Below, piece by piece: positions 52,838-61,703 of a DNA stretch of 64,000 nt (its first letter is position 1; the number at the start of each line of letters is the position of its first letter). The notes below the pieces were generated by a model, which did no database searches, was not told where the DNA came from, and saw only the letters and a list, made by a program, of their open reading frames with translations. The stretch spans positions 208,749 through 272,748 of the forward strand of contig NZ_JARNTW010000009.1 of NCBI RefSeq assembly GCF_029433105.1, given 5' to 3'. Both the position numbers and the translations under genes were made by a program. The DNA is from Runella sp. MFBS21 (GTDB taxonomy: Bacteria > Bacteroidota > Bacteroidia > Cytophagales > Spirosomataceae).

Positions 52838-54730
52838 ATGTGGGCTTTTTTTCAAATATTACGCAACATGGGGCCGCGTTATGCGTGGTTTCGCCTGTGG
52901 TATGAAGTACGTCGAAAAACAGGGCTACTTAAAGCGGCTTTTCCCACATCACCCCCTTTTGAAAGGTGGATTTCTGTAGAAAAATGGCGTGAGTTGCCAG
53001 TTTCTTTTTTTTTCGAAAGTAAAAACAGCCTTTTATCACTGTCAAAGGTAGAGTCTTCTCCTAAACTACAGCAGCAGATAGCCGAATATCAGTCGGGAAA
53101 TATCCTGTTTTTTAGCGCAAAATATTATCAAGTTAAAGATTGGTTAGTAAATCCTTCCAATAGCTATCGCTACGACGCTACGCGGCATTGGACCCAAATC
53201 CCAGATTTTTCGTCTACAGCAGGAGACATCAAATACGTATGGGAAAAGTCCCGATTTGCGTTTTTATATCCCCTGATTCGTTATGACTTATATACTCAAA
53301 CCGATTTTTCGGAAACTGTTTTTAGCGAGATTGATAGCTGGATTGCTGCCAATCCCGTCAATTGCGGCCCCAACTGGCGTTGCAGTCAAGAAATGTCGCT
53401 GCGGGTGCTCAATTGGACTTTTGCTCTCCATTATTATAAGCATAGCCCAGCGTTGACTACCGAGCGTTTTGAACGCATCATGCACATTATTTATTGGCAA
53501 ATGCGGCATGTGGAAGCCAATATTGATTTTTCGCGGATTGCAGTTCGAAACAATCATGCCATTACCGAAACCCTCACGTTGTATTTAATAGGGTTATTAT
53601 ACCCTTATTTTCCTGAATCAAAACGCTGGAAGGCAAAAGGTAAAAAATGGTTTGAGGAAGAAATTGCCTATCAAATCTACGAAGACGGTACTTTTTTGCA
53701 GTTTTCGATGAATTATCATCGAGTGGTGGTACAATTGCTCACGTGGGGGATTCGTTTGGCATACCTCAATCAGGAGCGTTTCAGCGAAATAGTGTATGAA
53801 AGAGCTCAAAAGTCTTTAGCGTTTTTGGAATCATGCCAAGATGATATTACGGGTTGGCTGCCCAATTATGGCAATAATGACGGCGCGCTGTTTTTTCCAC
53901 TTTCAGATGCTCATTTTCGTGATTATCGCCCTCAATTAGCGGCATTGGCAGCCGTACTCGGGCAACAGCGTGAAAATACCGAAGAAGCCTTTTGGTATGG
54001 AGTAAAAGCTTCCGAATTACCCAAAAACGATGCCCCCAAAATATTTCTGCAGCATTTTGATAATGGAGGGTATTATAGCTTTAAAGAAGAAAATGTACTG
54101 ACTTTTATTCGGTGTGGAGCGTATAAAAATCGCCCTTTTCAAGCCGACAATTTGCATGTGGATATATGGGTGGAAGGTCAGAATATCTTGCGAGATGCAG
54201 GTTCGTATTTGTACAATACCGATGAGCAATGGATAAAGTATTTTGCCGGTACAGCCTCACACAACACCCTCATGCTAGATACTTACGACCACATGCAAAA
54301 GGGACCACGGTTTGTATGGTATCATTGGATCAAAAAAGCAAAGGGGCAATGGATCAGTACAGAAGGCTCGGTGGTAGTTTTTGAAGGATATATACGTGCT
54401 TTCGGGCAGTTGGGCAAAAATATCATTCACCGCCGGCGCGTTACCAAAACAAAAGGACAATTACGCTGGGTGATAGAAGATTGGTTGGAGAATGCACCTG
54501 TTGATTTGCCTATGCACCAGATTTGGCATCCCGTCCCCGATTTTTCGACCAAATTTTTGATGAAAGCTTTTGACGAAAAAGGACAAGAGGTCCGTTTAAG
54601 TTTGAGTGAAGGGTGGTATTCGAGTCATTATAGTGAAAAACATAAAGTGGAGAGATGGGTGTATACTACTTATGGACGATACTTGAAGACCGAGATTGTG
54701 GAAGTACCTAAAGTTTCAATACTTGACTAA
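52838..54730 (+). CDS. Heparinase II/III-family polysaccharide lyase-like protein
   Basis: Start placed at 52838 (MWAFFQILRNMGPRYAWFRL) because an ATG eight codons earlier lies in a terminator-like hairpin. The 630-residue protein has an N-terminal (alpha/alpha) toroid with NWRCSQEMSLRVLNW and AVRNNHAITET, and a C-terminal beta-sandwich with RDAGSYLYNTDEQWIKYFAGTASHNTL, the heparinase II/III signature region. No signal peptide. Non-exported members often sit in exopolysaccharide loci and cut or edit uronic-acid polymers. The role here is unclear because no polysaccharide biosynthesis genes are adjacent. Confidence 0.85.
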   Translation: MWAFFQILRNMGPRYAWFRLWYEVRRKTGLLKAAFPTSPPFERWISVEKWRELPVSFFFESKNSLLSLSKVESSPKLQQQIAEYQSGNILFFSAKYYQVKDWLVNPSNSYRYDATRHWTQIPDFSSTAGDIKYVWEKSRFAFLYPLIRYDLYTQTDFSETVFSEIDSWIAANPVNCGPNWRCSQEMSLRVLNWTFALHYYKHSPALTTERFERIMHIIYWQMRHVEANIDFSRIAVRNNHAITETLTLYLIGLLYPYFPESKRWKAKGKKWFEEEIAYQIYEDGTFLQFSMNYHRVVVQLLTWGIRLAYLNQERFSEIVYERAQKSLAFLESCQDDITGWLPNYGNNDGALFFPLSDAHFRDYRPQLAALAAVLGQQRENTEEAFWYGVKASELPKNDAPKIFLQHFDNGGYYSFKEENVLTFIRCGAYKNRPFQADNLHVDIWVEGQNILRDAGSYLYNTDEQWIKYFAGTASHNTLMLDTYDHMQKGPRFVWYHWIKKAKGQWISTEGSVVVFEGYIRAFGQLGKNIIHRRRVTKTKGQLRWVIEDWLENAPVDLPMHQIWHPVPDFSTKFLMKAFDEKGQEVRLSLSEGWYSSHYSEKHKVERWVYTTYGRYLKTEIVEVPKVSILD

Positions 54731-54745
54731 ATCAAATCTTTCATA

Positions 54746-54775
54746 TTGAGTTCCTCTATTTTTTTGCGACCTTTG
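54746..54775 (+). promoter_or_regulatory. Promoter of the transaldolase-CBS gene
   Basis: TTG at 54746-54748 and GACCTTTG at 54768-54775, 19-base spacing; one base off the -7 consensus. About 53 bases before the start codon. Confidence 0.55.
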
Positions 54776-54828
54776 CCGAAATTTTGTGCCGTATACCACG
54801 GATAAACCTAACGCGTAACCAATTAAAA

Positions 54829-55836
54829 ATGGAATTATACCTTGATTCAGCCGATTTAAAAGAAATCGAAAATGCTTTTCAACTCGGTTTTTTAGCGGGG
54901 CTTACTACTACCCCTACTTTCATGCACCGCGAAGGCGTTACCGACTTGGATGCCATGATTGTAAAGCTTTCCAAAATTGTTCCAGTACTTCAGATTGAGG
55001 CTCTTGGTGATACTGCCGAAGATATTCTCAAAGATGCAGAGCGTCAACTAGCGCTAGGGCTTGACCCCACCAAAACGGTTTTCAAAATTCCTGTTTCGCT
55101 TGAAGGCGTACGCGCTTGTAAGATGCTCCGCGACCGTGGTATGATGGTCAACGTACACCTTGTATATACCATTCAACAAGCCTATATGGCTCTGTGTGCG
55201 GGTGCTAGCTACATTTGCGTATTGGCTGGACGTATGCAAGACCAAGGCTATGATGCTATCAAACTTATTGGAGAGTGTGTAGAAATGGTAAATTTCTATG
55301 GCTCGGATTCTAAAGTGATGTTTTCGTCGGTACGAAATGCTGAACATGTACGCAATGCCATCGATTTGGGATGCCACACCATCACCGTGCCTTGGAAAAT
55401 CATGAAGACTTTGACCGAGAATAACTTCACTGCCATTGGTACTCAGCAGTTTGTGGAACATACGCGTCTGATTACAGTATCGGTGGGCGAAGCCATCAAC
55501 GGTATTAACCCTATCGTATCGGCGGATACTGTTTTGGCGGATGCTATTGTCAAAATGACTGAATTTGGTTTTGGCTGTGTAACCGTAGTCAATGCCGACG
55601 GAAGCGTAAAAGGAGTATTTACAGACGGAGATTTGCGTCGCAAGCTTTCAAGTGAGGGTCGTGATGTGTTGAGCAAAACAATAGGCGAGTTTGAGTACAA
55701 AATGCCTGTTTCGATTGAAGCCGATGCTCTTTTGGATGCCGCTGCCGCGTTGTTTAAAAAGACAAGCGTCGATACAATTCTAGTCACCGATGGAGGCAAG
55801 CCCGTCGGAATGTTGGATATTCAAGATTTAAAATAG
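54829..55836 (+). CDS. Transaldolase/fructose-6-phosphate aldolase fused to a CBS-domain pair
   Basis: Start at 54829 (MELYLDSADLKEIENAF), the normal transaldolase-like N-terminus; an earlier in-frame ATG adds 15 unrelated residues. Residues 1-215 are a small FSA/TalC-type transaldolase with the Schiff-base Lys86 (TVFKIP). Residues 220-335 are two CBS domains (GFGCVTVVNADGSVKGVFTDGDLRRKL and VDTILVTDGGKPVGMLDIQDLK), like those ending arabinose-5-phosphate isomerases (KdsD/KpsF). CBS domains usually sense adenine nucleotides, so the aldolase may be under energy control. Own promoter upstream; queE follows after 32 bases. Confidence 0.88.
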   Translation: MELYLDSADLKEIENAFQLGFLAGLTTTPTFMHREGVTDLDAMIVKLSKIVPVLQIEALGDTAEDILKDAERQLALGLDPTKTVFKIPVSLEGVRACKMLRDRGMMVNVHLVYTIQQAYMALCAGASYICVLAGRMQDQGYDAIKLIGECVEMVNFYGSDSKVMFSSVRNAEHVRNAIDLGCHTITVPWKIMKTLTENNFTAIGTQQFVEHTRLITVSVGEAINGINPIVSADTVLADAIVKMTEFGFGCVTVVNADGSVKGVFTDGDLRRKLSSEGRDVLSKTIGEFEYKMPVSIEADALLDAAAALFKKTSVDTILVTDGGKPVGMLDIQDLK

Positions 55837-55868
55837 TCAAGTCGTTCATTGACGCATAGAAGCGGATT

Positions 55869-56507
55869 ATGGATCAATACAACAATTTTGTAGAGACGCC
55901 CCTGCAAAGGGCGTCTCTACCTGTAATGGAGGCCTTCTACACTTTGCAAGGAGAGGGATTTCACAGTGGCAAGGCGGCATATTTTATTCGCCTTGGAGGC
56001 TGCGATGTGGGCTGTGTATGGTGTGATGTCAAAGATTCGTGGGATGCAGAGGTTCACCCCAAACTCAGTGTTGATACTATTGTACAAGACGCTTTGCAAT
56101 ACCCTGCTCGTATGGCGGTGATTACGGGTGGGGAGCCACTGATGTATCCTTTAGATGAGCTTACAGAAGCTTTGAAAGTTGCTGGTTTTCAGGTCAATAT
56201 CGAAACTTCGGGAGCGCACCCTATGTCGGGGAAGTGGGATTGGGTTTGTTTTTCTCCTAAAAAATTTAAAGCTCCCCACGAAAGTGTCTATGCACAAGCG
56301 CACGAATTAAAAGTAATCGTGTACAATAAGTCTGATTTTGAGTTTGCCGAAAAGCATGCTGCCTTGGTTAGTGATGATTGTATTTTACTTTTACAACCAG
56401 AATGGAGCCGTGTACAAGAAATGACGCCCCTTATCGTTGAGTATGTAAAACAGCATCCTCAATGGCGCATTTCATTACAAACTCACAAATACATGGATAT
56501 TCCTTAG
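55869..56507 (+). CDS. queE: 7-carboxy-7-deazaguanine synthase QueE
   Basis: Radical SAM enzyme of queuosine biosynthesis that contracts 6-carboxy-tetrahydropterin to 7-carboxy-7-deazaguanine. Residues: Cys45, Cys49 and Cys52 bind the cluster (GGCDVGCVWCD), and MEAFYTLQGEGFHSGKAAYFIRLGG and VITGGEP are classic. It has 212 residues, normal for the small Bacteroidota form. Codons 8-18 are written by an inserted 31-base hairpin repeat (55890-55920), which lies just before the conserved LPVMEAFY; the native start may have been nearer Met20 (55926). The next gene begins with a GTG overlapping its stop. Confidence 0.94.
   Translation: MDQYNNFVETPLQRASLPVMEAFYTLQGEGFHSGKAAYFIRLGGCDVGCVWCDVKDSWDAEVHPKLSVDTIVQDALQYPARMAVITGGEPLMYPLDELTEALKVAGFQVNIETSGAHPMSGKWDWVCFSPKKFKAPHESVYAQAHELKVIVYNKSDFEFAEKHAALVSDDCILLLQPEWSRVQEMTPLIVEYVKQHPQWRISLQTHKYMDIP
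55890..55920. repeat. Hairpin repeat inside the 5' end of queE
   Basis: Perfect 12-base inverted repeat, GTAGAGACGCCC (55890-55901) and its complement (55909-55920), with a 7-base loop. GTAGAGACGC palindromes of this kind are common between genes in this phylum; here one is inside a reading frame and is translated. Confidence 0.85.
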
Positions 56508-58441
56508 TGAGGGTTGTATTGTCAGGCTGTTTTTGCAAGTATTTTTTCTCTTTTTTCTTCATTTCGCAAGTTTTTGCTCAGTACAAAACCTCCCCCAAAG
56601 CATTAAGGCTTTATCAGTCGGCCGAAAGAACCCTCCCCTTTGATAGCAAACAAGCCTTGGCTTTATACCAAGAAGTGGTACAAGTAGATAGTAATTTTGC
56701 GGCGCCTTATATGCGCATTGGCCAAATATTATCCCATGAGTTAGATAAAGAAAAGGAGGTATTGAGGTGCTTTGAAAGAGCCGTCGCTCTTGATTCTAAT
56801 GAAATAGCTTTTTCAAATATTTACAAAATACTAGGAGAGCACTATCTACGAGAAGGGTCTTATCAGATTGCCCAAAAGTATCTTCAAGGCTATCTTAGAT
56901 TGCACCCTAATGCCTCCAATGCTACTTCAAGAAGTATCAAGCGAAGTTTAAAGCAAAGCTTATTTGCCCAAAAAGAGAGGGAAAAGACCCGCGTTTCGAT
57001 TCAAAATTCGCCACTTCCTGTGTTTTTGAATGCAAAGCTTCATCAAAGCTATCCTGTGATGACGGCGGATTTAACTTCGTTGATATTTACGATAAATAAC
57101 GGTGATGAGGATATTGTGATAAGTGAGCGAACCACATCAGGCTGGACTTCCCCTGTTTCTATCTCTACTAACATCAATTCTTCCCAAAATGAAGGTACCT
57201 GTGCAATCTCTGCCGATGGGCGTATGTTGATATTTACTGCCTGTGACCGTAGCGATGGTTATGGCAAATGCGATTTGTACGAAACTCGAAAAACAGGAAC
57301 CCAATGGTCAATTCCTCGAAATTTAGGAAAAGTCATTAATTCGCCCCATTGGGAATCGCAACCTAGTCTTTCGGCTGATGGAAATACTTTGTATTTTTCA
57401 TCAGACCGCCCTGGCGGCCAAGGAGGAAAGGATATTTGGGTAAGTGAAGCAGATGCGGAAGGTTTGTGGCAAACTCCCCAAAACCTAGGCTCTCTAATCA
57501 ATACTGAATTTGATGAGATTTCTCCTTTTATTCATACCAACAATATATCGTTGTTTTTTTCTTCTGATGGGCGCGAAGGCATGGGTGGATTTGATGTATT
57601 TGTTTCTAAAAAAATAAATGCAAATTGGTCACGACCTGCTCATTTTGGTTACCCTCTCAATGATCATGCCCATCAAATAGGCTTTTATATTTCACCAGAT
57701 TGCCAAGAAATGCTGTATTCTTACCAATATCAAGCTACAAAACGCATTTATCAAAATTTGCCGCAAACGGTGATTTGTCGTACACCATTGCCCGATTCCT
57801 TGGTAGCATGGTGCCCTGTGGTGATGTTTATAAAAGGTAAGATAAGAGATGGTCAGACATCCGAACCCTTGGGAGCTCGTATTACAATTCAGAGCATACA
57901 TCACTCATCAAATCAAGTATCAAATTATACTTCTGATGGCTCCACGGGAAAATTTTTGTTTGTTTACCCCAAAAATGTGAAAGTAAACGTTTCTATTGAG
58001 AAAGAAGGATATTATCCCCTCCATTGGGAGTTGGAGCTGGATTCATTGTTGAAAAGTGCTTCGCCATCATTAGATGTAGTTTTGTGGAAATGGGAGCAAA
58101 ATCGGAGTATGAGGATAAAAAATATTCTTTTTTTAAATAATAAAACCGATTTGGATGCTACGTCGTTAGGGGAGCTCAAACAATTGGCTGATTACTTATT
58201 GAAATATCCATATTTAAAAATACAGATTGAAGGCCATACCGATGACGTAGGCCAACAAGATAAAAACATGGATTTGTCGTTGAGAAGAGCGCTTACCGTT
58301 GTTGATTATCTACAACAAGCGGGAGTGATGCCAACTCGACTACAGGCCAAAGGTTTTGGAAATACCAAACCTTTAGTTGAAAATATATCAGACGAAAACC
58401 GCCGCCAAAATCGTAGGGTAGAGTGGCGTATTATTGATTGA
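56507..58441 (+). CDS. TPR/PD40/OmpA outer-membrane protein, copy A
   Basis: Start proposed at the GTG at 56507, which shares a base with the queE stop (TAGTG) and yields a signal peptide ...SFFFISQVFA-Q; the ATG at 56462 inside queE gives a poor signal. The 644-residue protein has TPR-like helices (about 25-170), PD40 propeller blades (about 180-420: SADGRMLIFTACDRSDGYGKCDLYE), a carboxypeptidase-regulatory-like domain (about 430-520), and an OmpA peptidoglycan-binding C-terminus (IEGHTDDVG and the NRRQNRRVEW motif). Likely anchors a periplasmic structure to peptidoglycan, as in gliding or secretion complexes. Confidence 0.88.
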   Translation: MRVVLSGCFCKYFFSFFFISQVFAQYKTSPKALRLYQSAERTLPFDSKQALALYQEVVQVDSNFAAPYMRIGQILSHELDKEKEVLRCFERAVALDSNEIAFSNIYKILGEHYLREGSYQIAQKYLQGYLRLHPNASNATSRSIKRSLKQSLFAQKEREKTRVSIQNSPLPVFLNAKLHQSYPVMTADLTSLIFTINNGDEDIVISERTTSGWTSPVSISTNINSSQNEGTCAISADGRMLIFTACDRSDGYGKCDLYETRKTGTQWSIPRNLGKVINSPHWESQPSLSADGNTLYFSSDRPGGQGGKDIWVSEADAEGLWQTPQNLGSLINTEFDEISPFIHTNNISLFFSSDGREGMGGFDVFVSKKINANWSRPAHFGYPLNDHAHQIGFYISPDCQEMLYSYQYQATKRIYQNLPQTVICRTPLPDSLVAWCPVVMFIKGKIRDGQTSEPLGARITIQSIHHSSNQVSNYTSDGSTGKFLFVYPKNVKVNVSIEKEGYYPLHWELELDSLLKSASPSLDVVLWKWEQNRSMRIKNILFLNNKTDLDATSLGELKQLADYLLKYPYLKIQIEGHTDDVGQQDKNMDLSLRRALTVVDYLQQAGVMPTRLQAKGFGNTKPLVENISDENRRQNRRVEWRIID

Positions 58442-58449
58442 AACCACGC

Positions 58450-60381
58450 ATGAAAATAATCTTAGCTTTTGGTTTGTTTATAGTGATAAGCTGGGTACGT
58501 CCCTATTGCTGTCAGGCACAGGCTTCGGCTTATGTAAGTTCTTCTTCCAACAAAAAAGCACTTGAAGCTTTTGAAAAAAGTACTAAGTTTTTTAATGAGA
58601 AAGACTTTGGACGGGCAAGTCAGTGGGTAGATGAAGCCCTCAAATATGACTCTACGCTAGCCGAAGCCCATTTTCGTAAAGGACAGCTTTATGACGTATT
58701 TACACAGCCCGAATTGGCACTTCAATCTTACCGTAAAAGCGTGAATCTTCGGCCCGATGCGCCGCAGTTTGCGTCAGCGTATCAGAAGCTTATCGAATAT
58801 CACCTTCGGGCAGGAGAATATGCACAAGCGAAAAAAGATTTAGAACACTATATCGTTTTTCTTAAACCCAATAGTATGGCATTAAAGCGTGCCCAACGAC
58901 AGTTGGCCACCTGTATTTATGCCGAAAAAGAAATCCCAAACGCTTGGGTAATTCATCCTGAAGAGCTATCTGATACAGTCAATCAGTTTATTTTACAATA
59001 TTTTCCAGCCCTTACTGCCGACGGTGAGACGATGGTTTTTACGGCGCTCAAGCCCGAAAACGACGAAGATTTGTTTGTGACATCTTATAAAGAAGGTAAA
59101 TGGGGCATTCCAGTCTCTATTTCTGAAAAAATCAACACTGCCGACAATGAAGGCACCGCTACGCTCTCAGCTGATGGTAGAACACTGGTTTTTACGGCTT
59201 GCAATCGCAACGACGGCTACGGGAGCTGTGATTTGTACATAAGTCACAAATACGGAGAAGATTGGGAGAAGCCAACTAATTTGGGAATGGCTGTCAACTC
59301 TCATTATTGGGAGTCGCAGCCTACACTTTCGCCCGATGGCCGAATCCTCTATTTTATTTCAGACAGGCCGGGTGGAGTTGGCGGGCGAGATGTTTGGTTT
59401 AGCATGTTAAAGTCAAATAACCAATGGACACCCGCCCAAAATCTTGGAAAAGAAATCAACACATCGGCAGATGAAGCTTCTCCTTTTTTACATGCCAATG
59501 GTCACACACTGTTTTTTGCCTCGGAAGGGCACGAAGGTTTTGGCGGCTATGATTTATTCTTCTCTGATAGTACGGCTACGGGTTGGACTCCCCCTCGAAA
59601 TCTAGGCTATCCTATCAATACTTCCGACAATCAAGTTGCTCTCGTGATTACTTCTGATGGCGCGTACGGGTATTATTCTTTAGATACCAAGCGATTGGGA
59701 AATCAGCGTGTTTCGAGATTGTATCGTTTCCAGCTACCAGAAGAACTCAAGAAACAGTTTAGTGTAGTCAATTTCTTGAAAGGTGCTGTAGCAGATGCCA
59801 AAACCCAAAAGCCAATCAAAGCCCTCATCGAATTGGTAGATTTGAAAACCAACAAAATCGTGCAGCGGTTTATGTCAGATGCAAGTACAGGACATTACCT
59901 TACTACTTTGCCCAATGGTTCTGAATGGGGAGTATATGTAAGTGCTCCGGGCTATTTTTACAAGAGTTTGTCTTTTGATTATAGCCAGAAAAGTAAAGCA
60001 GAAGGCTATCGATTAGATATTTCATTGGAATCTTTCAATCTAAACGCTTATGGAATATTAAGCAATATTTATTTTGAAACGGGCAAAGCTGATTTGCAAG
60101 ACAAATCGCTTACTGAACTTAACAAGCTGATAGAGCAATTGAAACAACAGCCTACCCTAAGAATAGAAATAGCAGGTCATACCGACGACGTGGGAGATGC
60201 CAAGCAAAATCAGATACTATCACAAAAGCGCGCTCAGAGTGTTGTGGATTATTTGATAAATGGGGGAATTGGTCGGGAGCGTATCAAAGCGGTAGGATTT
60301 GGCGAAGAAAAACCCATGGTGCCTAATACCTCTGACGAAAATCGACAGCTTAATAGACGTATAGAATGGCGTATTTGGTAA
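58450..60381 (+). CDS. TPR/PD40/OmpA outer-membrane protein, copy B
   Basis: Start at the ATG at 58450, eight bases after copy A ends, giving a signal peptide ending ...RPYCCQA-Q; a TTG four codons earlier is unlikely. The 643-residue protein has the same layout as copy A: TPR, PD40 blades (SADGRTLVFTACNRNDGYGSCDLYIS), a regulatory-like beta domain, and OmpA (IEIAGHTDDVGDAKQNQ). The two proteins are colinear paralogues from a tandem duplication and probably act in one envelope complex. The PorE/GldM-type role is inference. Confidence 0.9.
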   Translation: MKIILAFGLFIVISWVRPYCCQAQASAYVSSSSNKKALEAFEKSTKFFNEKDFGRASQWVDEALKYDSTLAEAHFRKGQLYDVFTQPELALQSYRKSVNLRPDAPQFASAYQKLIEYHLRAGEYAQAKKDLEHYIVFLKPNSMALKRAQRQLATCIYAEKEIPNAWVIHPEELSDTVNQFILQYFPALTADGETMVFTALKPENDEDLFVTSYKEGKWGIPVSISEKINTADNEGTATLSADGRTLVFTACNRNDGYGSCDLYISHKYGEDWEKPTNLGMAVNSHYWESQPTLSPDGRILYFISDRPGGVGGRDVWFSMLKSNNQWTPAQNLGKEINTSADEASPFLHANGHTLFFASEGHEGFGGYDLFFSDSTATGWTPPRNLGYPINTSDNQVALVITSDGAYGYYSLDTKRLGNQRVSRLYRFQLPEELKKQFSVVNFLKGAVADAKTQKPIKALIELVDLKTNKIVQRFMSDASTGHYLTTLPNGSEWGVYVSAPGYFYKSLSFDYSQKSKAEGYRLDISLESFNLNAYGILSNIYFETGKADLQDKSLTELNKLIEQLKQQPTLRIEIAGHTDDVGDAKQNQILSQKRAQSVVDYLINGGIGRERIKAVGFGEEKPMVPNTSDENRQLNRRIEWRIW

Positions 60382-60407
60382 ACTTTGCTCGGGGAGAGGA
60401 AGAGGGC

Positions 60408-60439
60408 TTTGATATCAAAAAAAAAATTGCTTAATTTTG
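60408..60439 (+). promoter_or_regulatory. Promoter of trxB
   Basis: TTTG at 60408-60411, 20-base spacer, TAATTTTG at 60432-60439: an excellent match to the Bacteroidota consensus. The untranslated leader to the start is about 135 bases. Confidence 0.7.
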
Positions 60440-60580
60440 CAACCTGTTTGCAAAAACTTGCAGTAAAGTAATGAACGATTTTTAAGATTGGATTGTAAGA
60501 TTTATTGAATAGCTATTTTAAACATTTCCAATCGAGCCGTTAAGGCAAAACGTTCGTACCTTATAAATATCAATTTCGTA

Positions 60581-61522
60581 ATGTCTTCTGAAAAAGTATC
60601 TTGCTTGATTATTGGCTCGGGGCCTGCGGGTTATACCGCCGCCATTTATGCCTCACGTGCCGGATTAAATCCCGTTTTATATACAGGTGGTCAGCCGGGA
60701 GGTCAGCTTACCATTACCACAGATGTTGAAAACTATCCAGGATATCCAGAGGGAGTTCAGGGACCTCAAATGATGATGGACTTCGAAGCCCAAGCACGCC
60801 GCTTTGGAGCAGATATCCGTTATGGATTAGCAACAAAAGTAGATTTTTCTGATTCAACTCTTCATAAAGTTTGGATTGACGGAGAGCATTTGATTGAGTC
60901 TCCTGCGGTGATTATCGCAACGGGGGCCTCTGCCAAATGGCTCGGCCTAGAATCTGAGCAGCGTCTCAATGGACACGGTGTATCGGCTTGTGCAGTATGT
61001 GATGGTTTTTTCTTTAGAAACCAGGAAGTGGCGATTGTAGGAGGAGGCGATACAGCATGTGAAGAGGCAAGTTATTTAGCAAAATTGTGTAAAAAAGTAT
61101 ACATGATTGTGAGACGCGATGAACTTAGAGCCTCGGTGATTATGCAAGAGCGCGTCAAATCACTGCCTAATATCGAAATTCTGTGGAATACCGAAACAGA
61201 AGAAGTATTAGGAAATAATGAAGTAGTAGGTGTAAAAGTTAAAAATGTACAGACAGGGGAGTCTACTCAACTAGATGTAACTGGTTTTTTTGTGGCGATT
61301 GGTCATAAACCAAACACTGACATTTTTAAAGGATATATTGATATGGATGCGGCTGGGTATATCCAAACCGTAAAAGGAAGTACAAAAACAAATATCACTG
61401 GGGTATTTGCTTGTGGCGATGCGCAAGACAATATTTATCGCCAAGCAATCACGGCAGCAGGTACAGGCTGTATGGCTGCCCTCGACGCTGAGCGTTATTT
61501 AGCCGAAAAAGGATTACATTGA
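60581..61522 (+). CDS. trxB: Thioredoxin-disulfide reductase
   Basis: Flavoenzyme of 313 residues that reduces thioredoxin with NADPH. FAD-binding GSGPAG (12-17), active-site CAVCDG (Cys137, Cys140), NADPH-binding GGGDTACEEA, and the closing GVFACGDAQDN. Length and motifs match the bacterial low-molecular-weight type. Has its own promoter and is followed by a long hairpin. With bshB1 and the CPYC flavoprotein it forms the visible part of thiol homeostasis. Confidence 0.96.
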   Translation: MSSEKVSCLIIGSGPAGYTAAIYASRAGLNPVLYTGGQPGGQLTITTDVENYPGYPEGVQGPQMMMDFEAQARRFGADIRYGLATKVDFSDSTLHKVWIDGEHLIESPAVIIATGASAKWLGLESEQRLNGHGVSACAVCDGFFFRNQEVAIVGGGDTACEEASYLAKLCKKVYMIVRRDELRASVIMQERVKSLPNIEILWNTETEEVLGNNEVVGVKVKNVQTGESTQLDVTGFFVAIGHKPNTDIFKGYIDMDAAGYIQTVKGSTKTNITGVFACGDAQDNIYRQAITAAGTGCMAALDAERYLAEKGLH

Positions 61523-61529
61523 TTTGAAA

Positions 61530-61585
61530 ATTTGGGAATGAATCGTAACCTTTTTCGTGAAAAAAAGTATGATTCATTCCCAAAT
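61530..61585. terminator. Terminator-like long hairpin after trxB
   Basis: Perfect 15-base inverted repeat (61530-61544 with 61571-61585) enclosing a T-run and A-run that can pair as an inner stem. It follows the trxB stop directly. Confidence 0.65.
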
Positions 61586-61703
61586 ATATTCGGATTGGCA
61601 CATCACGGGACTAACAGCCCGTTTTAATTTAAGTTTTATTCCCGGCGATTGAGTGGGCATGGATACGTTCCCCCCAGTCAATGGTCGGCTAAATCAACCA
61701 CTG

